Of a DNA stretch of 64,000 nucleotides, positions 35,129-47,219 are shown piece after piece (the first letter of the stretch is position 1; each line of letters starts with the position of its first letter). The position numbers were made by a program, and so were the translations under genes. The notes beneath the pieces were generated by a model. That model made no database searches and was not told the origin of the DNA. It saw only the letters and a list, made by a program, of their open reading frames with translations. Origin of the DNA: Euphorbia lathyris (taxonomy: Eukaryota > Streptophyta > Magnoliopsida > Malpighiales > Euphorbiaceae); contig NC_088914.1 of NCBI RefSeq assembly GCF_963576675.1, positions 19,695,001-19,759,000 of the forward strand, written 5' to 3'.

Positions 35129-36800
35129 GCAAATTTGAGAAAAAAAAAAAAAAGTATATATTCAAAAGTACATTTATATAAAGCGTATGAATGAAGTAAT
35201 ATTTATAAAGATATTTTAGTGAAATAAAACAACAATTAAAATATTTTAGTTACCTAAAGTTTATGTGCCGAATATTTAAAGAAAAAACATTCTCAAATAA
35301 TAACACCACAATTAATTTTATGTCATGTTACATGTGTTATCAAATAGTGTCCAACTTTGCCACTTTGAGTATAAATACTAGATTCTTATTAGTGAAAGGG
35401 AATTTAAACATTGTGTATTAGTAGTTAGTCTCTATAAGAATATAAATGTAGGAAAGAGACCCTTACTAATAAAATAATAATAATAAAAACATAAATTACC
35501 ACATATCAATCAAATTTCCTTAATGCAACTCTCAACCTAAATTGGGCAATTCAAATAAGAAAATAATAGCATTTTATTCCTAATTAGAGATATGTTTTAT
35601 TCCTAAAATGGAACTTCCAAAACTTTGAAATTTTCCTCAAAAAAAATTATTATTCTTATTTATGCTTAAGAAACAAAACCTTCGACCCTTATTTCATTGC
35701 AAAATGGCACCTACAAAAGAAGCATTAAAAGCATTGTAATTAATCATCTTATCACTAAATATAATTTCTTTTTTTCTATTAACTTCATATTAATATTTCG
35801 CAATTTTTCTAAAATTAAGCTCGACATGGTTAAAGTGTGACCGGTAATACAAGGGTTGTGGTGATATGTTCTTACACTAAAAATCACATCATATATTTTT
35901 TGGACTACAAGAGGTAATTCGATGATCCATATAGTATATGTGATATTTATCCTTAATTGGTATCAAAGCCACATATTTCATGTTCTGACAATTTTGATCC
36001 TCTAATATGAAGAAAAATATAATTTTTTTTTGTTAGGATTAATATATGTACTAAATCTGTGTTTATTGGGCATGAATACGTGTTTTCAAACTATTTTTTT
36101 TTTGTGAAAAATGACGCTGGAATCATATAGAATAGTGTATATTTGCGATATAGGATTTTCATATTCAGAATAATACCAGTTGCAGTCTCAGACGTGAATG
36201 TGTGTGCTTCAAACGCTAGTTTTTATTCGTCGTATGGACAAACATACTTCACCAACATGATCAAGGACCCCCAAAAACCTTAAATTGGAGCAAGTTTCAA
36301 AGCCAATGGACGACAGGGAAGACGATGCATGGGCCCCACACGGCCCTTAGGATTCCAATTAGATGTCTACCATGTGTCGCGCATCTGCTGTATGCACACG
36401 TGGCAATTAGTGGTCAATTCACACAAGCCGCATGACGGACGTGAACTATGCATAGGGTGGCTTTTGGTTGTCATTTGGCCTCTAAATGTTTTTTCGAGAC
36501 CCTCTATTTGCAATTTTCTAATTTTTTTGGTGTATTTTGTGTAATTTTTAGACAGACATAATATTTATTTTTGACTTTTTGAATATTCTAAAATCATTTA
36601 AAATCAATAGAAAATGTTTTTAATTGTTCAGAAACTATGAATTTTTTTAAAAATTTCAAAATATGAGAAATATTTTTTGAGAGATTTTATATAGATAAAA
36701 AAATATGTTTTTGAATATATATGTTAGTTATTTGTATTTGTACAACTAACAATACTTGAGGTTTTACATAGACATGTATTATAAATCATCCAAATGAGCT
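35129..36800. other. Intergenic and possible 5' part of an old copia element
   Basis: AT-rich. No coding frame is supported; the ORF 36329-36544 has no domain. If the PBS-like site at 35958 is real, the sequence before it would hold the 5' LTR of the old copia element, but I cannot see its ends. Confidence 0.3.
35958..35970 (+). other. PBS-like site of the old + strand copia
   Basis: TGGTATCAAAGCC differs at one base from TGGTATCAGAGCC, the initiator-Met tRNA primer site of many plant copia elements. It lies upstream of the + strand copia remnants in the right orientation. A clear LTR end (CA) does not precede it, so it could be chance. Confidence 0.35.
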
Positions 36801-37704
36801 CGCTTTCCACATCAGTTGGTTAAACTGGAGAAATTATTGAGAAAAATTGACTGTTTTAAATTAGACAAAATGGTCAAATGGGATAGATGGAAGCAATCCT
36901 GCTCCACACTATGAAGATGCATTAGTGTATTTGGAATGGTGGTCTAACTTAAAGGCGGGATAAGCACCTCTTTTCAACAAGTTGATCAAGTCCATGTGAT
37001 CCTAAAGGATGAAAGATATGTTGACTGAATCTTGGATAAAGAGCAACCACAATTTATAAGAAGACAAATTATTTTTTTGGCAGTTGAGTTGCTTGGAAGT
37101 TCAATCTCCCACTATTTATTTTGCTACCCAGCTAAGGTCTGGAAAATGTGTTTAGAGACCATGTTATGTGAGGCAGTCCGTCAGTTTGGAAGGAGGGGTC
37201 ACAAGGTTATAGAGTACATCATGTTTTTGATTAAATACCTATAAAGCTTGAGGGTTAGCTTTTATTGCGAATGATCTTAGTTAGTTCAGTTAGTTTGAAG
37301 TTAAATTATAAGACTTTCCGTTAATTTCTAGTTAACTTTTCAAATGTTAGTTCTTTGAAATGTTTTTGAATGTTGATTGTTTTTAATATTGAGGAATATT
37401 AATTATGGTTTATTATTGAATAGTAATCAATTATATTGTGAATGCTTAATTAACTAAAAGATTTAATCTCATTCATAGATATAACTAATAATGCTTTCAT
37501 AATAAACCTAAAGTCAACGTGAAACTTTGAACAATATCCTTGTAATGAGTCACGAGATGAGTTACATCCTATAATTTTGTTCTCTATGCATAAATATATA
37601 TTTGGCTAGGTCAAACGTTAGAGTTGTTCGCTACCTTGAACTCGAAGAGGACCGTCTTGCATCAATTAAGATCAATATCGAGGCCAACTATTAAAAGTTG
37701 GTTC
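36801..37704 (+). other. Unassigned, probably decayed 5' copia sequence
   Basis: It sits between the PBS-like site and the solo LTR, and the same sequence must continue after the LTR insertion (TSD GGTTC). Frames such as 37032-37244 are short and show no gag motif I can name. It is likely the gag or leader of the old element, by position only. Confidence 0.3.
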
Positions 37705-39041
37705 TGTTGGTCCCGTGTAACGTGACAGAGTTAGTTCCAAGGGGGGTTAGGAACTATTTAAAATTTTCACGTAAGGCAGACTTATATTTTTATCAAAGAC
37801 TTTTGCTAAGTCTTTTAGCACAACGATACTGAGTAAGATTAGAGGCAGGCTTAGTCAACTGCTGACTAAAACTGCTTCTATTGTGAGTCAGGAGATAACA
37901 CTTAAGTCTATTCCTGAACTCAGCTCTCAGATCACTCAACTCAGCGTATGTTCTTTTTAGCATTTTACTAGGCAGTACACAACAAGCAATATATAAAGGA
38001 GTAAAGGGTTAGAAATATCTTACTCAGCAGACTTATCCTGGTTCGGCCTCCTTGCCTACGTCCAGTCCCCGAAATCCTTCCGAGCTTTTAGAATCCACTA
38101 CTGAGCTCTTTAAAGGTAGAGTCCAAACCGTTTACAATAGCTACTGAGTATACAAGAGTACCTTCCTCTATTCTTCTACTCAATACTATATCTACCGCTG
38201 AGTGTTATAACCGAGCAACTCAGCTTCTCCTTTCTAATCTCTAGAAATGATAAAGTGTTTGTTCTAACAAAATGAAGAACACTTTAGATGAATAATTCAC
38301 TTTAGGCTTTTACACGAAAATAAGAATTGGTGTAAGAATTTGCTTTGCTTTTCAAGACAGAACTTCGAGTTGGTATTTGGTCAGCGTTTCGACTTGATGA
38401 AGATCTGCATCGAATGAAGCATTTGAGAGGCCTATTTATAGTGACATCTGAGGCACCGGTCATTTCGAATTTCGAAATAACCGTTGGAGGGAAACGGCTT
38501 CCTGTCGCTTTCACTCGGTCAGTGCTCAGCGTCTTCGGCCAATAAGAACGTTGCATCTTCTGTCTTCGTCAGGGATCAGTTGCTTTTGCTCAGGCTGGTC
38601 AGAGTGTCTCCACATTTTAGGAAAAGTCTTCCAGACAACTTTCTGTTCTGTCTGAACATTTCCTTAAATGGAAATACTTTGTCTCCAAGTTGTTCAGGCC
38701 AGCTGCTGACCTGACTTCGTTGTCGCTTGACTCAGCAGCTTCGTCTTGAAGCAATTGAGAAGGCTTCTCAATCCTTCTCCCTGCTGGGCTCCATTTTGTT
38801 CTGCTGGGCCGCGTGGCTTTCAACTGTTGACTTGGGCTTGACTTTCTCTTGTGGGCTTTTAGGCCTTAAACTTTTAATGTCTTGATTCTTATAAATCAAT
38901 TAACTCAATATTGAACAAACACATTAGTATTAATAAATCAAAGCATTTAAATTTAATGTGTTGGAATATTTTATCATGGGAAATCAACTATACTTTAAAT
39001 AATTTTGTCAAATCAAAATCATGTGGAAAGATGTTTCAACA
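37705..39041 (-). mobile_element. Solo LTR of the younger copia family
   Basis: It begins TGTTGGTCCCGTGTAACG and ends GATGTTTCAACA, and is flanked by a perfect 5-bp duplication GGTTC (37700-37704, 39042-39046). Over its 1337 bp it aligns with both LTRs of the 11.5-kb element, sharing AAGGGGGG, CTATTTATAG (TATA of the - strand) and AATCATGTGGAAAG, but is clearly more diverged than those two are from each other. It is a separate insertion that later lost its interior by LTR-LTR recombination. Confidence 0.92.
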
Positions 39042-39046
39042 GGTTC

Positions 39047-40339
39047 AAACTCACTTGGGAAAAGATCCAACTATTAAGGTTAGAAACGTAAGTGTTCCAA
39101 TGGCAAAGGTAAAGAGAAGGCTAAAGAGCATAAGTAGATGTAGTAGAGGAATAGGAGAGCCAAGAAGAGGAAGAAGGCACATATCTCATGTGTGAAATGC
39201 TTTAACTTCTAGGAACGAAGCCATTATGAGAAAGATTGCATTGCCCCTAAGATACATTCTTTTAACTCGAGTGTGAGTGCATTATATGTATCAAGTAATG
39301 TTTTTATAACTGGGTTCGATCCTATATGGATTGTTAAATTAGGTGCAATGGACTATGTAACCAAGGATAATAAAACGCCTTTATTTAATTTCGATGAGTG
39401 CAAACCGAAACAAAGTAGATCTATGATGGGGGAAATTCAAAAGTTGAAGTCCAAGCGATCAAAGCTTGTAGAATGAATTTGAGTGGTGGTCAAACTCTAA
39501 TTCTTCAAGATGTCCATTATGATCCTAAGATGCGAAGAAATCTTCTTTCTGTAACAACTCTATTGAATTTGGGATTCAATTTCCTCTTTAAGGATAACAA
39601 TTTAAAATTGTGTTTGAATGATGAATATTTTGGTTCTGGTTATATTACACAAATGGTTTAACTATTTGGATGTCAATTTAAGCCATGGCAGTATTTTTTT
39701 CCAATATACTTCTTCTTATTCTTATGTGAATGATAAAGATGTTAAGTCATGACATGCTAGACTAAATCGCATAGGCCAAAAAGATCGAATGAGTCGATTA
39801 GCTAAGAAGGTCTATTAGGTAGTTTGAGACAAGTACAATTACCTCCATATGAATCATGTCTTAAAGGAAAAATGTCTAGAAACCCATTTGGTAAGACTAC
39901 TAGAGGCGAAGTTCCTTTGCAATTAATTCACTAAGATGTCTATGGTCCAATGAATGTGATGGCTAGGCATGGAGCCTACTACTTCATCACTTTCATATAT
40001 GATTATACAAGGTATGGTCATGTCTACTTAATGTCTCATAAATCTAAAACACTAAGCTATTTCAAGAAGTTTATGAACTTTGTCAAGAATCAACTAGAAA
40101 GAAAGTTTAAAGCTTTGAGAACTAACCGTTTCTAGAATATCTCTTAGATGAATTCAAAGCTTTATATGATCAAAAGGGGATTGGTCATCAAATGTCCATC
40201 CCTTTTACTCTATAATAGAATGCATTACCAAGAGGTAAAATATAGCTCTTCTCAATATGGTCAAGTTAATGATGGCTAAAGTGAATCTACCAATTTCTTA
40301 TTGGGAAGATGCATTTCTAACAACCACTTATGTCCTGAA
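39047..40339 (+). pseudogene. Old copia: gag end, protease, integrase (part 1)
   Basis: In order: a lysine-rich gag tail, then a damaged zinc knuckle (CFNF-stop-ERSHYEKDC, second Cys lost). A protease region reads WIVKLGAMDYVT, where the catalytic D-S-G is destroyed. At 39473-39660 comes LQDVHYDPKMRRNLLSVTTL. A pre-integrase stretch (HARLNRIGQKDRMSRLAKK) and the integrase core (FITFIYDYTRYGHVYLMSHKS) follow, then PISYWEDAFLTTTYVLN, where the frame is cut by the younger copia at 40344. Many stops and frameshifts. It continues at 51823. Confidence 0.85.
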
Positions 40340-40344
40340 CTGAG

Positions 40345-41691
40345 TGTTGTTCCCTTATAACGTAACAAGTTAGTTCCAAGGGGGGGGATAGGAACTATTT
40401 AAAATTTTAGTACGTTAAGGCTGACTTCTTTTTCTTTGAAAAAGGATTACACAGCGCGCTGAGTAAATTAAGACACTAGCTTGGTCAACTGGTGACCAAG
40501 TCAGCTTCTTTCTTTGAGTCAGGACATAGCACTTGAGTCTATTCCTGAACTCAGATACTCAATACACACAACTCAGCGTGACCTCTTTACTTGGTCAGTT
40601 TTGTTTAAGCAAGCAATATATATATATATTAAGGAGTTCAAGGTTAGAAAGATGTTACTCAGCAGATTTATCCAGGTTCGGCCTCTAAGCCTACATCTTG
40701 TCCTCGGAACATGTTCTGAGCTTTCGAATTCTCTACTGAGCTCTTTAACGGTAGAGCATCAAACCTTTTACAACTTAGAAGCTGAGTATAACAAGAGTAC
40801 CTTCCTCTATACCTCTACTCACTCCTAATCTCTCGCTGAGTACTATAACCGAGTACTCAGCCTCTCCTTTCTAATCTCTAGAAATGATAAAGATTTGTCC
40901 TAAACAACAATTGCTAAGACACCTTAGATGATTGAATAATCACTCTAGACTTTTACACGAAAGATATAGAATTTGGTGTAAGTATTTGCTTTGCTTTTTC
41001 TCACAGAACTTTGAGTAGAATTTTGGTCAGCGTAATGGCTTGATGAAGTTCTGCGTTTTTTGAAGCAACTGAAAGGCCCTATTTATAGAGACGTCTGAGG
41101 TATCAGTCATTTCGAATTTCGAAATAACCGTTGGAGCGAAACGGCTTCCTGTCGTTGTCAGTTAGTCCTGCTCAGTGCTCTTGGCCAATCAGATTCAAGT
41201 ATCTTCTGTCTTCAGTCAGTGCTGAGCAGCTTTTAGTCAGACCGATAGAATGTCTCTCCATTTATGGTAAGGTCAACTAGACAGCTTTCGGTGTCTTCTG
41301 AACTTTACCCAAAGTAGAAATACTTTGTCTGGAAGTTGTTCTTGCTCAGCTGCTGTCTTGTACTCTTTGTCGATACAACTCAGCAGCTTCGTTCTGAAGT
41401 TGTTCAACGAAGGTCTTCTCGATCCTTCTTATGCTGAGCTGCGTTTTGTACACAACGACAGCGTTTTGCACACGCGGGCCGAGTGGTTTTGATCTGTTTG
41501 ACTTGGGCTTTGACTTCCGTATTGGGCTTTAAGCCTTTTAGTCTTTATGTCTTATAAACAATTTAACTCAGCATTGAACAAACACATTAGTGTAATAAAT
41601 TAAAGCATTTAAACTTAGTGTGTTTAGAATATATTTAATTTTACTTAAATAATTTTGTCAAATCAAAATCATGTGGAAAGGTGTTTCAACA
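40345..41691 (-). repeat. 3' LTR of the 11.5-kb copia
   Basis: It runs from TGTTGTTCCCTTATAACG to GTGTTTCAACA (+ strand view), with the 5-bp inverted ends TGTTG/CAACA. The TATA-like CTATAAATAG (- strand) lies at 41079-41088, so U3 is the high-coordinate part. CTCAG/CTGAG words are frequent (about 15 seen). Confidence 0.93.
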
Positions 41692-41706
41692 AACTCCCCC
41701 ATTTTG
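41692..41706 (-). other. Polypurine tract
   Basis: On the - strand AAAATGGGGGAGTT lies directly before the LTR start TGTTGAAACACC. This is where plus-strand DNA synthesis begins. Further G-rich tracts (CATGGGGGAGC near 41738 and ACGGGGGAGTC near 41783) lie just upstream. Confidence 0.8.
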
Positions 41707-42234
41707 ATGTTGGTAAAACTATTCAGCGAGGAACTCAGTGTTGAGCTCCCCCATGATAGTTGACCTAATATTACTTAGCAGACTCCCCCGTAAGGGTTGA
41801 GCTATTGACTTAGTTTTACTTAAACATTTTAAGGTTTAATCGAGTAAGTCTAAGGTCAGTTCTCAGATATAGGTCAGCTCATGGAATATATTCTATTTTA
41901 CTCAGTGTTAAGCGGAAGATTTAACATTCAGAGAGCGTTGAGTATTTTATTGTTCAATGGGTCTTATGAGACAGTGTTTAATAAACATACAAGATAATGT
42001 CAAACATTTTATCAGCATAGCATACAATCAACAAGTATTATAAGCAGTAAACATAGTTGATGTATTTGAAGATACATGGTAACATAATACTCAGCATCAT
42101 ATGAAATAACTTCAAGTTTGGATAAAAGATGCAAGTATTGTATTGAAATAAAGTAGTCAGCATATACAGCAAAAAGATAAGCAAGAAGAAACATAGAAAC
42201 TACAAAGTAATAAACAAACTGAGTTAGCCTATTT

Positions 42235-45081
42235 CTATTTCTTCTTCTTATGCTTAGACTGACTACTTCTAGCAGCCTCCTGCTGAGTTCTAGCTTGTTC
42301 TTTCTCCCCCGTTTTGTCAGCATCGGGAGGAGGAGGAATTCTAAAGGAGTCGGTTAAGGCCGCGTTGGTCAGTACGGCGGACAACTCCTTAAGCTTGTCG
42401 GCACTTTCATTGATGCCATCGAAGACAACAACGCCTTCGTCCAAGACCTCTTTAGGTATACCGAGTTCAGCTGCGCTGAGCATGCTCAGTATATAGGCTT
42501 GAGACTTACCCACCCAAGTAATTGTATCTGACAGTGCAGCAAAAACTTGATGAAATGTCTTCAGTAGGGCTGAGTCATAGTATTGACGTTGGATATTATA
42601 GTGACGCACATGGGTGAAAGTCTTTTGGGTAGTGACCAGTATCTCATTCTGCTTCATCTGGTCAGTGTCCATCTCTTGCTTATCCAAGTTCAGCAAACGA
42701 ATGGCTTCGTTAATTTGCTCCACCGAGCATTGAGAGTAGGAAGCCAGTTGATGGTTGGTCTTGTTTTGCTCAGTGTGAAGCTGGGCAAAGAGCATCTTAA
42801 CTTCAGCAGAAGTTGCATATTGAGTGTTTGAAGTTGACAAGGTCTGGAATTGTTCTTGAAGAGTGTTGAGATGTTGAGCCATTGTCAGTTGGATCTCAGC
42901 CAGCTTCGTTATTGAGTCCTGCTTGGGCTGTTGTGTTTGAATGGAGATCATAACACGTAGTAGATCCTTCAGTCCTTTAACTTCATTTAAAAGCTGAGTG
43001 ACTTGGGACAGATGAGTTGACTCATTGTTGGTAGACCTAGCAGTAGGTTCAGCATTTTGATGAAGATCCTTGATTAATGACTGCACCGAGTTGATGAGTT
43101 GACTACCAGACTCGGTGGCATGCAGATAGCTGAGTGATCCTTCATCAAGTTGCCGAGTTTCCTCAGTGTGACCAGTTGATGGAGGAGTAGGATTTTTCTC
43201 AGGGACGACATGGTCAGTGACTGGAAGGGGGTTGTCAATCTGCACTTGGTTCTCTTATAGAGATGATTGATCGGCAGGAATGATTGTTGATGCAGAGGTA
43301 GGATGACTGGGTTCAGTACTGACAGTGGCAGGAATTTCCTGAGTCAGCACAGTGCTTGGAGCAGCAACATTATCGAGAAGTTGCTCAGTTTGGCTTGTAG
43401 GGTTGGCAGAAGCATTCAAGTCGGCTTGTTCCTGTAGTGAAGAAACAGAGGCTTGCTTTTCAAGAGAAATTGGCAGAGAAGAAGAAGTTTGTTTGCTAAA
43501 AATTTTTAGCTTAAGTGTTGAAGGGTCTTTGGTCAGCTTCTGGACAGGAAGGTCAATGACAGTTGTCTGACTTGCCTTTACTAGTCTTCTTCTTCGAGGA
43601 GGTGTAGTGTCAGCTGGGATAGACTGTACTAAGTGAGGAGGAGAAGTTTCATCTTGATCAGCATTGAGCTGGTCCATTTGTTCTTGATCTTCATCTGCAG
43701 CCAACTCAGTATTAGTTGGGTCAGCAGTTTCCTCTTCACTGGCTGTCTCCTCAGTGTCATCCTGACCACTTTCTTCTTCCTCCTGTTGATCATTCCCTTC
43801 GTCTTCTTCTAGCTCTTCTTCAACCTGTGTGATGAAGTGATCATCCAGTTGCACATCGTCTTCTTGATGCTCAGCTTCAGTTCCCTGACATTGTGTGAAG
43901 TGAGAATCACCAGGAACAATGAAGTTAGTAGGGATAACATCAATAGGGGTCATCTCTGAAGACTTCTTCTTCTTCAGAGGTTGCTCATCAGTATCCATTC
44001 TTTCTTTTGTATCAGGCTCATCTTGCCTGCTTCTCTTCTCAGCTGACTTAGGTCTCTCTTGACCTTTTTGAGCAACTGACTTCAGCTTCTTGGCTGGAGA
44101 CTCAGCATCTTTTGAAGGAGTCCCAATAGCTTTCCTTTTGCGGGCAACTGGAGCCTTTGTTCTTATGTCCTTCTTTGGGACAGTCTCCTCAGCAGGCTGA
44201 TCACCACCTTTGGCTTTCTTAATCAGTTGGTTAAACTTCAAGGCACGCAGTGCATCAGTTGTGATCTCAGAGCCTTGGGCCTCAGTTTCCTTGGATAGGT
44301 CAATCTGATGGTCTATGAGGATTCTGGTAATGAGTGAGCCGAGCCTTAGAGTTCCAGTGCTCCGTTGGAAGCCGGCAATTAAGAAAACTGGCATATTGAT
44401 GGGCTTGTAGGTCAGCATATGCCATATGAAGCATTGCTCAAAGTTTGTTGCTGAGCTGGTGCAATTTATCTTCGGGAAGATATAATTGGTCAGCAGGTAG
44501 TGTGCCATCTTTTGGTGCTGGCCCATTGAAGAACTGGAGATTTCTCCAGAATGGCCAGCGGGCTTGCAGAAGGTGGCAGAGTACCCAGTTCCTTCATGAT
44601 CACCCTTCCTCCTCAGTTTCGTTTCTTTATTCTTCAGTTTCAGCAAGTTGGCAAGATAGGTAGGGTTGACAAAAATTGTTTTCTCTTTTACCACATTTAC
44701 TAGGTGGTCCTGGTTATCGTCAGCAACCCGCAGATTATGGTAGAATTCCCTTACTAAGTCAGGGTAAGTTGGATCTCTGATTGAGAACAGCTCGGTCCAG
44801 CCATTCTTCGATATCCATTCACAGAATGGTTGCTCGGTTTCTACGAAGGCCTCAGAGAACCACCTTGAGTAGTCAATCTTCCATTCTCTAACGTTTTCGA
44901 AGACCTTAGTGTAGGTTCTGACTTTGGTCGGCTTTCCTTTAGAGGAGGTGGCTTGGACAGCTTTGCCTTTGCTCGGTGTAGTGGCCTTAGTCGTTTCAGG
45001 CGGAGTAGAATGCCTGGAAGGTTCATCGGAACTGGTCTTAGGGTGACCAGCATCGGAGATGTTCACGAAAATCTTAGTCAT
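42235..45081 (-). pseudogene. Extra ORF between RNase H and 3' LTR (608 aa, stop, 339 aa)
   Basis: The ATG is at 45081. 608 codons run to a TAA at 43257-43255, and the same frame continues for 339 codons to 42235, so the ancestral product was probably about 948 residues. Residues about 60-260 contain FCEWISKNGWTELFSIRDP, YPDLVREFYHNLRV and INMPVFLIAGFQRSTGTLRL, resembling the family called putative plant transposon protein. The centre is rich in basic patches (RKRKA, KKKKSS) and then very acidic (EEDEGNDQQEEEESGQ). The last third is predicted helical with many Gln and Leu, ending KHKKKK. No signal peptide or clear membrane segment, so an envelope role is not supported. It is in the sense orientation of pol, after about 500 bp of spacer. 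Function unknown. The stop could be damage (CAA to TAA) or read through. Confidence 0.8.
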
Positions 45082-45183
45082 AGTTCAGAGAGGGGTTTGG
45101 AAGTTTTGAGAGTTTTTAGAGAGAAAGTATTTATGCCAGAGAATTCGATAAGTGTAAAGAGATAAAAATAGGGATTTGCCCAT

Positions 45184-45192
45184 TATTTATAG
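45184..45192 (-). promoter_or_regulatory. Candidate internal promoter of the extra ORF
   Basis: CTATAAATA (- strand) lies about 100 bp before the ATG at 45081. It is followed by a pyrimidine-rich leader (CTTTCTCTCTAAAAACTC and ACCCCTCTCTGAACT) that looks like a plant 5' UTR. This would let the ORF be transcribed apart from the genomic RNA. Inference only. Confidence 0.45.
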
Positions 45193-45583
45193 CAGTGTGA
45201 GGTGGATCTTATCGAATCCATGTGTCAGTTTTGCCTTGGGATTGTCAACCGACAAGGATCCTGACATTTATGACACATTCGGCGCATACGTCATCCTAGG
45301 TGGCTATTCGCGTGCTTTAGCATTAAATGCAACGGATCTTGTACTCAGCGTTTAGAATTCTAAACGTTCTATATTCTGAGTAGTCAGTTTTATACAAACG
45401 GATGGTTTAAGTAGTTGGTTGCTCAGTTTGAGATAACTACTCAGTGCGCATATTTGCTCAGTATTTGATATTCATTCATTTAGCATTAAACACTCAGCAT
45501 ACATCTATTCACTCAGCAAATAATAGCATAAGTCATTCAGCATGGTAATTCACTCAGCATGAATATATATTAAGAGCTGGAAT

Positions 45584-47219
45584 TTACTGAAGAGGATTAA
45601 ACATACCAATGGCTTCTCTCAGTATGCTGAACTGCTCACAAGCCAGTGGCTTTGTGAAGATATCCGCAAGCTGCTCATCCGTTGGGACATAGGTCAGCTT
45701 TATCTCACCCTTGAGTACATGGTCTCTAATGAAGTGATGTCTGATGCTGACATGCTTCATCCTACTGTGCTGAATTGGGTTCTTTGATAGATCAATTGCA
45801 CTTTTGTTGTCACACCTGACCTCAATTGTCTTTGTTTGAACACCATAGTCTTCAAGCTGTTGCTTAATCCAGAGGAATTGAGCAACACAGTGTCCAGCAG
45901 CAATATACTCAGCTTCAGTGGTAGACAAGGCTACCAACGCCTGCTTCTTGCTGAACCAGGATACAAGACAGCTTCCTAGGAAGTGGCATCCTCCAGAGGT
46001 GCTTTTTCGTTCAAGCTTGTCTCATCCATAGTCAGCGTCAGTGTATCCAACGAGTGTAAAATCATGAGTGTTGGGATACCATAAACATGCGTTCACTGAG
46101 CTTTGCAAATATCTAAGGATTCTTTTTACGGCTATGTAATGAGATTCCTTAGGGTTAGATTGATATCTAGCACAGTAGCATACTGAGAACTGAATGTCCG
46201 GTCTACTCGCTGTTAAGTAAAGTAGAGAGCCTATCATACTTACCATTCTCGTCAGCACAAAGGACAGTGTCAGTGCCCATAGGAGTAGATATTGGCTTGC
46301 AATTTTCAAGGTCATATTTCTTCAATATCTCATTGGCATATTTAGCTTGACTGATGAAGATGTCATTTTTCCCTTGTTTGATTTGAAGTCCAAGGAAGAA
46401 GTTGAGTTCTCCCATCATTGACATTTCAAACTCAGTCTGCATTTGCTTGCTAAATTCCTTGCACATTGACTCATTAGTAGCACCGAAAATAATATCATCA
46501 ACATATATTTGAGCCAGCAGGGTGTCTTTACCCTTTCTCTTAATGAATAAGGTTGTATCAGCTTTGCCTCTGACATAATTTCTGGTCAGCCTCTCATACC
46601 AAGCACGTGGTGCTTGCTTGAGGCCGTACAGAGCCTTTTTGAGTTTATAAATGTGGTTTGGGAATTTAGGATCCTCAAACCCTGGAGGCTGATTAACATA
46701 AACTTCCTCGTTTATAACTCCATTAAGGAATGCACTCTTCACATCCATTGGAAACAGTTTAAAGTTCATATAACTTGCGTAAGCGCATAAAATTCTAATA
46801 GCCTCTAGCCTTGCCACAGGGGCAAAGGTCTCACCGTAGTCAATACCTTCTTGCTGACTGTAGCCCTGATCTACAAGTCTTGCTTTGTTCCTGACTACAT
46901 TTCCTTGTTCATCCAGCTTGTTTCGGAAGACCCATCTTGTTCCAATGGTCTTCTGACTCCTTGGATGTGGCACTAACTCCCATACATCGTTTCTTCTGAA
47001 TTGATCAAGTTCCTCTTGCATTGCGCTCATCCAGAATTCATCGTGCTCAGCATCAGCGAAGTTCTTTGGTTCCTGAACTGAGACGAAGGCTACATTGCTG
47101 AGGTATCTCCTGAGTTGATTTCTTGTCATCAGGGTATTCTCAGCGGCATCAAGAATGGCACTCTCTGAGTGTCCTCTTGGTATCCTTATCTCCTTTGGTA
47201 GATTGATATCTTGTGCTGT
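45584..47219 (-). pseudogene. Copia reverse transcriptase and RNase H
   Basis: From 47219 the frame continues straight on from integrase after one TAG. RT motifs: ARLVDQGYSQQEGIDYGETF, VARLEAIRILCAYA, FPMDVKSAFLNGVINEEVYV (first Asp), KALYGLKQAPRAWYERL, and IYVDDIIFGATNE (the catalytic YVDD intact). A frameshift near 46.23 kb moves the frame to IGSLLYLTASRPDIQFSVC. RNase H follows: YTDADYG, a TGA, then VALSTTEAEYIAAGHC, CDNKSAIDLSKNP and HIRDHVL-like HFIRDHVLKGEI, ending DEQLADIFTKPL. All RNase H catalytic residues appear present. The RT copies RNA into DNA and RNase H removes the template. One frameshift and two stops make this copy defective. Confidence 0.9.

Noticed and set aside
42235..45081. 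Retroviral-type envelope gene
   Set aside because: The position fits env-like ORFs, but there is no signal peptide, no transmembrane segment and no Cys-rich ectodomain.
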